A DNA stretch of 45,272 bases from positions 1 through 45,272 of the forward strand of contig CACDMT010000007.1 of assembly GCA_902553945.1 (NCBI GenBank), given 5' to 3'. Below, piece after piece: positions 1-10,428 of the stretch. The notes beneath the pieces were generated by a model. It was not told where the DNA came from, ran no database searches, and saw nothing but the letters and a program-made list of their open reading frames with translations. Origin of the DNA: an uncultured Alphaproteobacteria bacterium (GTDB taxonomy: Bacteria; Pseudomonadota; Alphaproteobacteria; HIMB59; GCA-002718135). Within the stretch, counting starts at the first letter, position 1. The number at the start of each line of letters is the position of its first letter. Position numbers and translations under genes: made by a program.

Positions 1-2
1 AT

Positions 3-362
3 GTTGCATTAAGACTTATAAGAATATTGAGTAATCAAAAAGAGAATTTATCTGAAATAATAAATATATACCCTAAAACTTTCTCTACTCCTGAAACTAG
101 ATTTGATGTCGATGATGCAAAAAAATTTAAAATAATTGACGATATTAAAGATAGATTATCTAATTTTGATGGAAAAATAATAGGCATTGATGGGATTAGA
201 ATGGAAACAAAAGAGGGCTGGTTTTTAATGAGGGCAAGTAATACTCAGAATCAACTTACATGTAGAGTTGAATCTACAAGTGAGAGAGGATTAAAGAATT
301 TAATTAATGTTGTTGAAAATCAATTAAAATTAAGTGATATTGATTTCAAATTTATAATCTAA
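3..362 (+). CDS. Phosphomannomutase/phosphoglucomutase, C-terminal fragment (truncated by window start)
   Basis: Open frame from nt 3 (VALRLIRILSNQKENL...) continues upstream of the given ORF; GKIIGIDGIRMETKEGWFLMRASNTQNQLTCRVES matches the C-terminal domain of the alpha-D-phosphohexomutase family. Confidence 0.85.
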   Translation, partial: VALRLIRILSNQKENLSEIINIYPKTFSTPETRFDVDDAKKFKIIDDIKDRLSNFDGKIIGIDGIRMETKEGWFLMRASNTQNQLTCRVESTSERGLKNLINVVENQLKLSDIDFKFII

Positions 363-1449
363 CAAAACAATCTCTCCCATATTTTGCTAGTCTTTTACAT
401 GCACCATATGCATCTTTTTTGGTAAAATCTTCAAAACGAGACTCATAAAGTTTTTTTCCTGAAACTTCAATAAATATGATTGTAGATTTTTTACCATTAG
501 TTGTTTTTGGGTATTTATTTTTAATTATTTCAATTTGCTTTTCAGCATTTTTTCTATACTTAAAAGTTCCAACTACAATTGAATATTTATTATTAATTGA
601 CATATTATTTTTATTATCTTTTTTGATTTTTTTAATTGATGTTTTTGTAATATTTAATTTCTTATATGCATTATCCATATAATATTTAAGACGTTCGTTT
701 CTTTGCTTACCTGTGTCTCCACCAAAATATATACCTATTAATCTTTTATCTCCCCTAACTGCAGAAAATGCTAGTTGAAATCCAGAAGCTTTTATATAGC
801 CCGTTTTTATCCCATCAGCACCATCATAATTTAACATTAATTTGTTATGTGTTTTGTAAACTTTACCATTCCATTTAAAAGATGTTTTACTAAACAACTT
901 ATACTCTTCAGGGAATTTTGTTATAAGTTCATAAGATAGTTTTGAAATATCTCTTGCAGTAGTTAATTGAGCTCTATTTGGTAAACCAGATGCATTTTTA
1001 AATGTTGTACTATTCATGCCTAGTTCTCTTGCATAAGTTGTCATTAGTTTAGCAAAATCTCTTTCAGAACCACTTATTTTTTCTGAAATAACTGTTGCTA
1101 CGTCGTTTGCAGACTTAATAATCAATGCATTAACTGCATCTTTAACTTTTATTCTACTTCCTTTTTTTAAATATAATTTACTTGGAGATCTCGAAGCAGC
1201 AGTAGCTGAAACTAACATTTCATCTTCATAATTCAGTTTTCCTTTGTGTATGTAATCGAAGACTATATACAAGGTCATTATTTTTGTTAATGAAGCTGGG
1301 TAATTTCTTGTATCGGCATTCTTTTCAAAAAGAACTTCTTTAGTATCAAAATCAATCACAATTGCAGCTTTTTTAGCCAATACCTCAAATGAAATATTTG
1401 TTACAATTAAAAATACTAGAAGTATATTAATACCAAGAATTTTTTTCAC
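352..1449 (-). CDS. dacA: D-alanyl-D-alanine carboxypeptidase (PBP5/6 family, serine-type) with C-terminal SPOR-like domain
   Basis: [11 protein letters not shown] (SxxK), SANDVA (SxN), DGIKTGYI (KTG) motifs; C-terminal [25 protein letters not shown] resembles SPOR. Confidence 0.92.
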   Translation of the reverse strand: MKKILGINILLVFLIVTNISFEVLAKKAAIVIDFDTKEVLFEKNADTRNYPASLTKIMTLYIVFDYIHKGKLNYEDEMLVSATAASRSPSKLYLKKGSRIKVKDAVNALIIKSANDVATVISEKISGSERDFAKLMTTYARELGMNSTTFKNASGLPNRAQLTTARDISKLSYELITKFPEEYKLFSKTSFKWNGKVYKTHNKLMLNYDGADGIKTGYIKASGFQLAFSAVRGDKRLIGIYFGGDTGKQRNERLKYYMDNAYKKLNITKTSIKKIKKDNKNNMSINNKYSIVVGTFKYRKNAEKQIEIIKNKYPKTTNGKKSTIIFIEVSGKKLYESRFEDFTKKDAYGACKRLAKYGRDCFVRL

Positions 1450-1533
1450 TATTATTTCAATAACATATACATTTCGTTCCTTACAAACATAAAAAATACT
1501 TTAAAATATAAAAAAAGACATTATTTAACTAAT

Positions 1534-1866
1534 ATGAATTCTGAACAAAACAGCAATAATAATCGAGATGATTATCAAAGAGGGTTATTGTTAGACACAA
1601 AGCCCAAGACAAAAAAACCATCAATGTATAACGTTTTGCTTATGAATGATGATTATACACCCATGGAATTTGTTGTTTTAATTTTGGAGAAAATATTCAA
1701 TAAAAAATCTGAAGAAGCTACTCAGATTATGTTACATGTTCATAAAAATGGTATTGGTGTATGTGGTACATTTACTTTTGAAGTAGCAGAGTCAAAATGT
1801 AAAGCAGTTTTTGATATGGCAAAAAAACACGAACATCCACTTCAGTGTACAATGGAAAAATCATAA
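1534..1866 (+). CDS. clpS: ATP-dependent Clp protease adaptor ClpS
   Basis: [24 protein letters not shown] and [21 protein letters not shown] signatures; directly upstream of clpA. Confidence 0.97.
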   Translation: MNSEQNSNNNRDDYQRGLLLDTKPKTKKPSMYNVLLMNDDYTPMEFVVLILEKIFNKKSEEATQIMLHVHKNGIGVCGTFTFEVAESKCKAVFDMAKKHEHPLQCTMEKS

Positions 1867-4139
1867 TGTTATCATCAAACTTAGAAAAAACATTGAGAGA
1901 ATCTTATCAACTAGCAACAAATCATAAACATGAATATGTTACCTTAGAGCATTTACTTTTATGCTTATTAGATGATCAAGATGCACTAAGTGTTCTAAAT
2001 GCTTGTGCAGTTGATACAAATTTATTAAAAATAAATATTGAAAACTTTATTTCAAAAGATTTAGAAAATTTAAAAGAAAATTTTAAAAAAGAACCTAAAC
2101 TAACCAATGGTTTTCAAAGAGTACTTCAAAGAGCAGCAATACATGTTCAATCAAGTGGAAGAGAAAACGTAACTGGTGCAAATATGATAGTTGCTCTATT
2201 TTCAGAAAAAGAAAGTCATGCGGTATATTTTCTTCATCAACAAAACATGACAAGACTTGATGCCGTTCAATATATTTCTCACGGTATTTCAAAATCTAAT
2301 GAAAATTTAGATACTGAAGACATATTAGATGAAAGAATAAATGAAAATGGAAAAACAAAAAATGTTAAACGAGCATTAGATCAGTTTTGTATTAATCTTA
2401 ACGAAAAATCTCTTAATGGTAAAATTGATAAATTAATTGGGAGAAATTCAGAATTGGATAGAACTATACAAATTCTATGCAGGAGACAAAAAAATAATCC
2501 TCTTTTTGTTGGAGATCCAGGAGTCGGTAAAACTGCTATTGCTGAGGGTCTAGCAAAAAGAATAACTGAAAAATCAGTTCCTGAAATAATGGAGGATGCA
2601 ACAATTTACTCTCTTGATATGGGAGCGCTTCTAGCAGGTACACGTTATCGGGGCGACTTTGAAGAGAGATTGAAAGCTGTACTGAAAGATTTACAAAAAG
2701 AAGATAAGGCTATTTTATTTATTGATGAAATTCATACAGTAATTGGTGCAGGAGCTACAAGTGGAGGATCGATGGATGCTAGTAATTTATTGAAACCATC
2801 TCTTGGTAACGGTACTTTAAGATGTATTGGATCAACTACTTACAAGGAATTTAAAAATTACTTTGAAAAAGACAGGGCTTTAGTAAGAAGATTTCAAAAA
2901 ATAGATATTAAGGAGCCAACAAAGGACGAAACTATTCAAATTCTAGAGGGATTAAAAACATATTACGAAAATCATCATAAAATAAAGTATTCACCTGAAG
3001 CTATTATAAGTGCAGTAGATCTATCTAATAAATATATAGGTGACAGAAAATTACCAGACAAAGCAATTGATGTAATTGATGAGGCGGGAGCTTCGCAATA
3101 TTTACTTCCTGAGTCAAAAAGAAAAAAAATTATTTTATCAAAGGATATTGAAGAAGTTGTTGCTCTTATGGCAAGAATACCAACAAAATCTGTAAATCAG
3201 AGTGATAAAGTTAATCTTAAAAATTTAGAGAGAGATCTTAAAAATTTTGTTTTTGGTCAGGATGCTGCAATTCAGGAGTTAGCATCATCAATAAAACTTG
3301 CAAGAGCTGGATTAAGAGAAGATGGCAAACCTATTGGCTCTTATTTATTTTCAGGCCCAACTGGAGTCGGTAAAACAGAGGTTGCTAGACAGTTAAGCAA
3401 GACACTAGGTATCAAATTGTTAAGATTTGATATGTCTGAATACATGGAACGCCACACAGTAAGTAGATTAATTGGAGCACCACCAGGCTATGTCGGTTTT
3501 GATCAAGGCGGATTGTTGACAGATGGGGTTGATCAAAATCCACATTGTGTTCTTTTATTAGATGAGATTGAAAAAGCACATTACGATCTTTTCAATATTC
3601 TACTGCAAGTAATGGATTATGGCAAACTAACTGATCATAATGGAAAATCAGTTGATTTTAGAAACGTTATTTTAATTATGACAACAAATGCTGGAGCTAT
3701 AGATGTATCAAAGAAAAGAATTGGTTTTAATTCTGTTAGATCAAGTGATGATAATAGTGAAGCAATAAATAAAATTTTTTCTCCAGAATTTAGAAACAGA
3801 ATTGACTCAACAATTCATTTTAATCACTTATCAAAAAAAATAGTTCTCTCTATAGTTGATAAATTTATTATTGAAATAGAGGCTCAGTTAGAAGATAAGG
3901 GTGTGTCACTTTCAATAGATAAAGATGCTAAAGAATATTTAGCAGATAAAGGATACGATGAAGTTTATGGTGCAAGAGAATTGAGTAGGGTTATTCAGGA
4001 AAAGGTTAAAAAACCAATGGCTGAAGAATTAATTTTTGGCAAATTAGCAAAGGGTGGACATGTTGAAATTTCACTAAAGAATAAAAAAATCTCATTTAGT
4101 TACTCTAATAAACAAGAGGAAAAGAAAGAATTAGCTTAG
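1866..4139 (+). CDS. clpA: ATP-dependent Clp protease ATP-binding subunit ClpA
   Basis: Two AAA+ modules (GDPGVGKTAIAEG, GPTGVGKTEVARQ), Clp_N repeats; start placed at ATG 1866 overlapping clpS stop (TAATG). Confidence 0.97.
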   Translation: MLSSNLEKTLRESYQLATNHKHEYVTLEHLLLCLLDDQDALSVLNACAVDTNLLKINIENFISKDLENLKENFKKEPKLTNGFQRVLQRAAIHVQSSGRENVTGANMIVALFSEKESHAVYFLHQQNMTRLDAVQYISHGISKSNENLDTEDILDERINENGKTKNVKRALDQFCINLNEKSLNGKIDKLIGRNSELDRTIQILCRRQKNNPLFVGDPGVGKTAIAEGLAKRITEKSVPEIMEDATIYSLDMGALLAGTRYRGDFEERLKAVLKDLQKEDKAILFIDEIHTVIGAGATSGGSMDASNLLKPSLGNGTLRCIGSTTYKEFKNYFEKDRALVRRFQKIDIKEPTKDETIQILEGLKTYYENHHKIKYSPEAIISAVDLSNKYIGDRKLPDKAIDVIDEAGASQYLLPESKRKKIILSKDIEEVVALMARIPTKSVNQSDKVNLKNLERDLKNFVFGQDAAIQELASSIKLARAGLREDGKPIGSYLFSGPTGVGKTEVARQLSKTLGIKLLRFDMSEYMERHTVSRLIGAPPGYVGFDQGGLLTDGVDQNPHCVLLLDEIEKAHYDLFNILLQVMDYGKLTDHNGKSVDFRNVILIMTTNAGAIDVSKKRIGFNSVRSSDDNSEAINKIFSPEFRNRIDSTIHFNHLSKKIVLSIVDKFIIEIEAQLEDKGVSLSIDKDAKEYLADKGYDEVYGARELSRVIQEKVKKPMAEELIFGKLAKGGHVEISLKNKKISFSYSNKQEEKKELA

Positions 4140-5269
4140 TTTTTATAGGGTAATAATATATCAAGCTTACTTTTTTCATCATTAATTAATTGACCTTCTT
4201 TATTTAAAAAACTTTCAATTGCACTGCTAAATTCTTTATCCTTAATCCAATGTGCACTCCAAGTTTTTGTAGGCACATATCCTCTTTGTAACTTGTGTTC
4301 ACCCTGAGCACCAGCTTCAACAATTTTAATATTATTTCTAATTGCGTAATCAATAGCTTGGTAATAGCAGAGTTCAAAATGTAAAAATGGAATTTCATAC
4401 TTAGCGCCCCATAATCTTCCATATAAATGAGTTTTACTTATAAAGTTAATAGCTGAAGCTATTTTATTATTATTATGAAAAGCCATTATTAAAAGAATTT
4501 GATCTTTAAAATTTATAAGCAGTTCATAAAAAAAATTTTTTGATAAATAGTTAGACCCCCATTTCCTTCCAGTTGTATCTAAGTAGCAATCATAAAAGAA
4601 TTTAATATGCTCTTCTTTAATTGAGTCACCATTTAATAATTCAACTTTCAAATCATTATTATTAATACATAAACGTTCTTTTTTAATAATTTTTCTTTTT
4701 CTAGACGACAAAGTATCAAGAAATTGATTAAAATTTTTATAGTCATTATTTTTCCAATGAAATTGAATACCAGATCTAATCATTATTTCTTTATTTTTTT
4801 TCCACTTGGACGGATTTTTGATAAAATTAAAATGTAGGGATGAAACATTAATTTTTTTTGCTTCTAAGATTATATTTTTTAATACTTCGATTTCTTTCTC
4901 CTCTTTATTTTTAACTTTAGTGTTAATAATTATTCTTTCACCTGTTACAGGAGTAAAAGGAATTGCTGATTGTAATTTTGGATAATAATTTAAACCATAT
5001 CTATGATATGCGTCTGCCCAAGAGTGATCAAAAATGTATTCACCAAATGAATGACTTTTTATATAAAGTGGGCATATAGCAATGATCTCTTCATTTTCTT
5101 TCTCAATGAAGTGATATGGTTTCCAACCAGTTTTAATTGATGCGCTTCCACTTTTTTCTAATCCATTTAAAAATTCATATTGTAGAAATGGGTGATCATT
5201 GCCAATACAATTATTCCATGCATTCTTATCAATTAAATTTAAAGAAGAGCAAAAAAAAAAATTACTCAT
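4136..5269 (-). CDS. GNAT/FemAB-like N-acyltransferase (COG3146, 'peptidogalycan biosynthesis' family)
   Basis: Family-like features: HPFLQYEFLNGLEKSGSA, HSWADAYHRYGLNYYPKLQSAIPFTPVTG, EAGAQGEHKLQRGYVPTKTWSAHWI. Confidence 0.85.
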   Translation of the reverse strand: MSNFFFCSSLNLIDKNAWNNCIGNDHPFLQYEFLNGLEKSGSASIKTGWKPYHFIEKENEEIIAICPLYIKSHSFGEYIFDHSWADAYHRYGLNYYPKLQSAIPFTPVTGERIIINTKVKNKEEKEIEVLKNIILEAKKINVSSLHFNFIKNPSKWKKNKEIMIRSGIQFHWKNNDYKNFNQFLDTLSSRKRKIIKKERLCINNNDLKVELLNGDSIKEEHIKFFYDCYLDTTGRKWGSNYLSKNFFYELLINFKDQILLIMAFHNNNKIASAINFISKTHLYGRLWGAKYEIPFLHFELCYYQAIDYAIRNNIKIVEAGAQGEHKLQRGYVPTKTWSAHWIKDKEFSSAIESFLNKEGQLINDEKSKLDILLPYKN

Positions 5270-5276
5270 AAAAAGA

Positions 5277-5741
5277 CTATTTTATTTTTATAATAGCATC
5301 TATTTCAACAGATATATTCATAGGTAAGGAATTTGATCCAACTGCAAATCTAGAATGTCTTCCTTGTTCACCAAATATATTAACTAATAAATCTGAAGCC
5401 CCATTAATTACTTTAGGTTGATCATAAAAATTACTATTACAATTTACAAAACCACCAAGTTTTAAAAAACTATCTAATCTATTCCAATCTCCATTAATAG
5501 TTTTTTTAAGTGCGGCAATTATATTAATACAACAAAGTTCAGCAGCTTTAATTCCTTCCTCAACAGTTATATCCTCAACTACCTTGCCTTTATAGATCAG
5601 CTCGCCATTCTTTACCGGTCCTTGGCCAGATACATAAACAATATTATCAGATACTTTAAATGGTACATAATTAGCAAGAGGAGAGGGCATATCAGGTATA
5701 TCTATCCCTAATTGCTTGATATTTTCTTCAAAGATGTGCAT
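5277..5741 (-). CDS. RidA family protein (enamine/imine deaminase-like)
   Basis: YVSGQGPVKNGELIYKGKV, CCINIIAALK, GRHSRFAVGSNSLPMNISVEIDAI; start trimmed to MHIFEENI. Confidence 0.9.
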   Translation of the reverse strand: MHIFEENIKQLGIDIPDMPSPLANYVPFKVSDNIVYVSGQGPVKNGELIYKGKVVEDITVEEGIKAAELCCINIIAALKKTINGDWNRLDSFLKLGGFVNCNSNFYDQPKVINGASDLLVNIFGEQGRHSRFAVGSNSLPMNISVEIDAIIKIK

Positions 5742-5785
5742 TAAGTATATATAAAACAAATTTAGCTAAGGTAAAGAAAACAAAT

Positions 5786-6382
5786 ATGTTTAAGTCTAAT
5801 AAATTTTTATTTCTGACCTTAATTATATTGATATTTGTAATATTTTTTATTGAGAGGAATATAATGGTTGATGAGAAAAAAGAAAAAATTGAAGTTAAGG
5901 GTGATATTATTCTCCTTACATTGAAAGATGGTTTAGTAAAAATAGAAACTAGACCTGATGTTGCACCACAACACGTTGATCAAATAAAAAAATTAATAAG
6001 TGAAGGACAGTATAATGGTGTTGTTTTCCATAGAGTAATTGACGGTTTTATGGCACAAACAGGTGACGTAGAATTTGGTAATTCAACAAATGATAATTTT
6101 AATTTATCAAGAGCTGGTACAGGCGGATCAAAATTACCAGATATAGAAGCAGAATTTTCTGAAGTTAACCATGGTCGTGGCGCAGTATCAATGGCAAGAT
6201 CTCAAAATCCTAATAGCGCAAATAGTCAATTTTTTATTTGTTTTAATGATTGTTCTTTTTTAGATGGACAATACAGTGTTTGGGGGCAAGTAGTAGAAGG
6301 TATGGAATTTGTAGATAATATTAATAGGGGTGAGCCACCTAGTGAACCAGATAAAATTATTAAAATGGAGATAGTTAACTAA
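5786..6382 (+). CDS. Cyclophilin-type peptidylprolyl isomerase
   Basis: FHRVIDGFMAQTGD, MARSQNPNSANSQFFICF, LDGQYSVWGQVVEGMEFVD; alternative start at 5864. Confidence 0.95.
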   Translation: MFKSNKFLFLTLIILIFVIFFIERNIMVDEKKEKIEVKGDIILLTLKDGLVKIETRPDVAPQHVDQIKKLISEGQYNGVVFHRVIDGFMAQTGDVEFGNSTNDNFNLSRAGTGGSKLPDIEAEFSEVNHGRGAVSMARSQNPNSANSQFFICFNDCSFLDGQYSVWGQVVEGMEFVDNINRGEPPSEPDKIIKMEIVN

Positions 6383-6386
6383 ATAG

Positions 6387-7469
6387 ATGTTTGTTGCAGA
6401 TTTGCATAATGATCTTGTGCAAAGAATTATAGAAGGAGAAGATGTTACGAAAGCAACATCTCATGGACATACTGATATTCCAAGACTTAAAGAATCTTGC
6501 ATCAATTTACAAATATTAATTATTTGGGTATCAAGTAAGACAGCCAATCCAAATTATTTTGATAAAGCCAACAAAATGTATGATGAAATTGAGAAGCTAT
6601 CTAGTATCAAAGATGTTGTAATACCAAAAAATTTACAAGAAATTAAAGACGGAATTAAAAATAATCAACTTCTTTTACCTATATCAATGGAAGGGGGAGA
6701 GGCCATAGAAAATAAAATAGATAATCTATACTATTTTATTAAAAGAGGTTTATTTTACTTGGGGCCTACATGGAATCATTCATTAGATTGGGTATCATCA
6801 AATTATGATGAAAAATATAATAAATCAAAACTAAAAATAAATGGATTAAATGATTTTGGTAAAGAGGTCATTAATATTTGTCAGGAAAATAAAGTTTTAA
6901 TTGATGTCTCTCATATTGGTGAAAAAAGTTTTTGGGATATTGAAAAAATTTCTAAAAAACCATTTATTGCCTCTCATTCAAGCGTAAATAAATTATGCCA
7001 ACACTTTAGAAATTTACACGATGATCAAATAATAGCTATCAAAAATAAAAAAGGCTTGATTGGTATAAATCCTTACCCTTTCTTCATAGATTCAACTTTT
7101 AAAGAAAGGGATTCAAAGGTTAGGAGTGAACATAAAGAAAAGATAAAATCTTTTGAAATACAATTTTCTAAAAAATCGAGTCAATGGCTTGCTAAGCAAC
7201 ATTTTTTTCAAAAACAATTAGCAAGTATTTGTCCTGATATAGATATATTTCTTGATCATATGGAATATATTATTAATCTTATTGGAATAGATTATGTTGG
7301 AGTAGGAAGTGATTATGATGGACTTGACTGTCTGCCTAAAGGTTGGAATGATTGCAGAGATCATTTTAAAATAGCTGAAAGATTAGAAAGTAGGGGATAC
7401 AAGCAAGAAGAAATAGAAAAAGTAATGGGAAAAAATATCTTGAGAGTATTAGAAGAAATCAATTATTAG
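6387..7469 (+). CDS. Membrane dipeptidase (peptidase family M19)
   Basis: ADLHNDL, MEGGEAIE, LIDVSHIGEKSFWDI, ASHSSVNKLCQHFRNL, GVGSDYDGLD metal-site motifs. Confidence 0.95.
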   Translation: MFVADLHNDLVQRIIEGEDVTKATSHGHTDIPRLKESCINLQILIIWVSSKTANPNYFDKANKMYDEIEKLSSIKDVVIPKNLQEIKDGIKNNQLLLPISMEGGEAIENKIDNLYYFIKRGLFYLGPTWNHSLDWVSSNYDEKYNKSKLKINGLNDFGKEVINICQENKVLIDVSHIGEKSFWDIEKISKKPFIASHSSVNKLCQHFRNLHDDQIIAIKNKKGLIGINPYPFFIDSTFKERDSKVRSEHKEKIKSFEIQFSKKSSQWLAKQHFFQKQLASICPDIDIFLDHMEYIINLIGIDYVGVGSDYDGLDCLPKGWNDCRDHFKIAERLESRGYKQEEIEKVMGKNILRVLEEINY

Positions 7470-8057
7470 TAATATAGAAATTATAACTAAGACTGTCCCA
7501 GATATTTTTTGAATTGCATTTATTCTATTTTTAAAAAAATCTTTTAAACCGTAACTAGTTACAATAATTGCAACTAAAATATACCAAATACAATCAATCG
7601 CAGAAGCAGTTATGACCAGAGTTGAATTTGTTAAAAAAGTAGAATCACTTTTAACAAATTGAGAAAAAACTGCTGAAAACCAAATTAAGATCTTTGGATT
7701 AAGTATAGATATTGAAAAACCTTGTAAAAAAGAATTTAGTTTATTTTGATTATCATCAATATTTATTTTTTCATTTTTTTGAAAAATAAATAAAATACCA
7801 TAGATAAAAAGAAAAATAATACCAACTATCTGTATTGATTTGAAAATATAAATATTGGCCAAAATAATAATGCTTAAACCTGTAACAGCAAAAACCGCAT
7901 AGACACCCATGCCTAATCCATGGCCTAGAGCACTCATTATTCCTCCAAGTCTATTATATTTTGTACTATTTCTTATTATTAAAGCTAAACTTGGTCCTGG
8001 AGACATTGCTCCAGCAATACATACTGCAGCAAATTGAAACCAAAATATTAAAGTCAT
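7449..8057 (-). CDS. LysE family translocator
   Basis: AGAMSPGPSLALIIRNS and LNPKILIWFSAVFSQF typical of LysE/RhtB. Confidence 0.92.
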   Translation of the reverse strand: MTLIFWFQFAAVCIAGAMSPGPSLALIIRNSTKYNRLGGIMSALGHGLGMGVYAVFAVTGLSIIILANIYIFKSIQIVGIIFLFIYGILFIFQKNEKINIDDNQNKLNSFLQGFSISILNPKILIWFSAVFSQFVKSDSTFLTNSTLVITASAIDCIWYILVAIIVTSYGLKDFFKNRINAIQKISGTVLVIISILLIIDFF

Positions 8058-8791
8058 AATTTAGATGAAATTTCTATGTATTTTTTTATAGTTTTTTCTA
8101 ATCCAAATTCAAAAGTATCACAAATTAAAGCATGACCAATTGATACTTCCTTAATATTTGTGATTGATCTTAAAAAAAATTCCAAATTTTCTAAATTTAG
8201 GTCATGTCCAGCATTAAATTCTATTTTTGGAAATTCATTTTCTATAAATTTAGATACTTCAACATAAGATTTGATTGCTTCCGATTTATTCTTTGAATAA
8301 TTATGAGCATAATAATAGGTATAAAGCTCCACTCTATCAGTATCAATAATATCTAAATTTTCTAATGTATTAATTGATGGATTAATAAATAAAGAAACTC
8401 TTATCTGATTATTATGAAACTCTTTAACAACATCAGTTAAAAAAATTTTGTTCTTTTCACAATCCCACCCAAAAGATGATGTTAATGCTCCAGGAGGATC
8501 AGGAACAAGTGTAACTTGATGAGGTTTTGTATTTATTATTTTTTCAATAAAGTTTTCTGAAGGGTATCCTTCAATATTAAATTCCTTATTTTCATATTTT
8601 GAAACTAGTTTTTGTAATGGAGACAAATCTGAGAATTTAGCATGTCTTTCATCTGGTCTTGGGTGAACAGTTATTCCATCAGCTCCATATTGAAGACATT
8701 TATCACTAATATTAATTATATCAGGCATATTAGCACCTCTAGCATTTCGCACTAAAGCAAATTTATTAATATTTACACTTAAAGCTGTCAT
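8054..8791 (-). CDS. pdxJ: Pyridoxine 5'-phosphate synthase
   Basis: ARGANMPD, GADGITVHPRPDERH, TLVPDPPGALTSSFGWD, FNAGHDLNLENL. Confidence 0.96.
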   Translation of the reverse strand: MTALSVNINKFALVRNARGANMPDIINISDKCLQYGADGITVHPRPDERHAKFSDLSPLQKLVSKYENKEFNIEGYPSENFIEKIINTKPHQVTLVPDPPGALTSSFGWDCEKNKIFLTDVVKEFHNNQIRVSLFINPSINTLENLDIIDTDRVELYTYYYAHNYSKNKSEAIKSYVEVSKFIENEFPKIEFNAGHDLNLENLEFFLRSITNIKEVSIGHALICDTFEFGLEKTIKKYIEISSKL

Positions 8792-8795
8792 TTTG

Positions 8796-9452
8796 TTAAA
8801 TTACTTTTCTGTATACCTGATCCATCCATTTTATTACTTTAGGATTTTTATAAATTTCTTCTCTTAGTTTATTAAGATTTTCATATTCATCTAATATAGT
8901 TGTAGGAACACCATCTAACATTCCAGATTTTAACCAACCCAGTAACCTCCATATAGCCAAGTCAGCTATAGTTAAATTATTATCTACAAAATAAACCGAT
9001 TTAGTATTGTGTTTTAAAAGATTTTCTAAAAATTGAAACCATTTAGGAAGATGGTTAGTCGCAAGGATTTTTCTAGCTATCTTTTTTCTTTCTTCATCTT
9101 TATCCCTACCCGAGAGTGTAACAAGAAAATTTATATCTTGAGCAGCTTCAATAATTTGATCAATCAAAGCAGCTTTGTAATCATCATTTTTAGGATAAAG
9201 TCCTGAGAGTTTACCACAAAATCTTGCAATAGCCCCAGTTTGAGCAAAAATTTTGCCATCAACTTCTAAAACTGGTAATTGTTTAAAAGGTGCAATTTTT
9301 TTATTAGGTAATTCTCCTATTTTCTTAAATTTATCATAATCATCGCCCTCAATTCTATAATCTTCAAAAGGAATATCTCCAATGTATAAAGATAAACGGG
9401 TAACTTCTGCTCTCCAAAATGGAATTTTAAAATAATATAACGTTATTTTCAT
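8796..9452 (-). CDS. Glutathione S-transferase family protein
   Basis: KQLPVLEVDGKIFAQTGAIARFCGKLSGLYP, NLTIADLAIW. Confidence 0.92.
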   Translation of the reverse strand: MKITLYYFKIPFWRAEVTRLSLYIGDIPFEDYRIEGDDYDKFKKIGELPNKKIAPFKQLPVLEVDGKIFAQTGAIARFCGKLSGLYPKNDDYKAALIDQIIEAAQDINFLVTLSGRDKDEERKKIARKILATNHLPKWFQFLENLLKHNTKSVYFVDNNLTIADLAIWRLLGWLKSGMLDGVPTTILDEYENLNKLREEIYKNPKVIKWMDQVYRKVI

Positions 9453-9488
9453 GTAACCAATGTTTAATAAATGATACCATATATAAAA

Positions 9489-9887
9489 ATGAATAAAAAA
9501 ATAGACATATTAATTATCATTTTAAATATATTTTTCTTTACCTATTATTCAATTCAACTTCTTGTTTTTACAGACGAATTTGCATTAGCCAATCTTGGCT
9601 TTTTTAATCATGCTATAGCCGGTTTATCTGAAATAATTGGAATTATTTTTATTACATTTGTTATAAGTTTAATTTTGGTATTATTTAGAAATATAGAAAA
9701 ACAATTACCTTTTTTTATATGTATATTAATCTTTCAACTAGCTTCATCAATTAACTTTTGGAGATATGTTCTAACCGATAGTCCAGGAGAAACTGATATA
9801 AATATAATTTCAAACAATGCTATTATTTTTTCAATAATAACTATTTTTACAATAATTTTAGTTATAAAAAATTTTAAAAAAATATAA
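9489..9887 (+). CDS. Small integral membrane protein of unknown function
   Basis: ORF with about 4 hydrophobic segments; start trimmed to MNKKIDIL; no family recognised. Confidence 0.6.
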   Translation: MNKKIDILIIILNIFFFTYYSIQLLVFTDEFALANLGFFNHAIAGLSEIIGIIFITFVISLILVLFRNIEKQLPFFICILIFQLASSINFWRYVLTDSPGETDINIISNNAIIFSIITIFTIILVIKNFKKI

Positions 9888-9952
9888 TTCTATATTATAT
9901 TTTAGAGAATCATTTAAATAGATGATAAAAATAGTAATTTAAGGAGGACAGT

Positions 9953-10354
9953 ATGATTGAGACAGCAGGAGGAATGATCCCTTTTATTTGCCATGTTTTT
10001 CTAATTTTATTTGGTGGTTTTTTTGGTCTAAGTTTTGCATTTAATAAAAATTTTGCCAAAAATAGTTTAGGATTTGAATCTATTGAAGCAAGGTTTATGG
10101 GAAGACCCCTAGGCTTTTTAATGATTGGAATTGTTTTGATGTTAATAGCAACATTATTTCAATTAGGGGGTTTTACCTCTGTAGATGAAATATTAGGCGC
10201 TATGTTTATTTTTACAGTTTTAGCATTCACTTATAACTTACTAACAACACTAAAAATATTAGAGAGTTTTGATGGTAATGATTGGCCTATAAAGCATGCA
10301 ATTAGACCACTAATCCCTATGATAGTAATCATTATAAGATATTTTTCATTATAA
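9953..10354 (+). CDS. Small integral membrane protein of unknown function
   Basis: ORF preceded by strong SD AAGGAGG; 3-4 hydrophobic segments; followed by a clear terminator. Confidence 0.7.
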   Translation: MIETAGGMIPFICHVFLILFGGFFGLSFAFNKNFAKNSLGFESIEARFMGRPLGFLMIGIVLMLIATLFQLGGFTSVDEILGAMFIFTVLAFTYNLLTTLKILESFDGNDWPIKHAIRPLIPMIVIIIRYFSL

Positions 10355-10363
10355 AATTTGTAT

Positions 10364-10391
10364 AAATAGCACTCATTTTTGAGTGCTATTT
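10364..10391 (+). terminator. Rho-independent-like hairpin
   Basis: AAATAGCACTCA-TTTT-TGAGTGCTATTT perfect inverted repeat just after the ORF ending at 10354. Confidence 0.75.
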
Positions 10392-10428
10392 AAATTCAAA
10401 ATAATATAGAGACTTAATTATAATTTTT

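Noticed and set aside
476-682. 68-aa + ORF antisense to dacA
   Set aside because: Hydrophobic shadow ORF opposite a Lys/Asn-rich coding region.
2095-2292. Minus ORF within clpA
   Set aside because: Shadow ORF; clpA is unambiguous.
4204-4422. Second-frame minus ORF inside the acyltransferase gene
   Set aside because: Alternate-frame artefact within a supported CDS.
10355-10428. Possible riboswitch upstream of glcB (glycine type known in some marine alphaproteobacteria)
   Set aside because: Only a short terminator-like hairpin is present; no glycine aptamer core can be seen.
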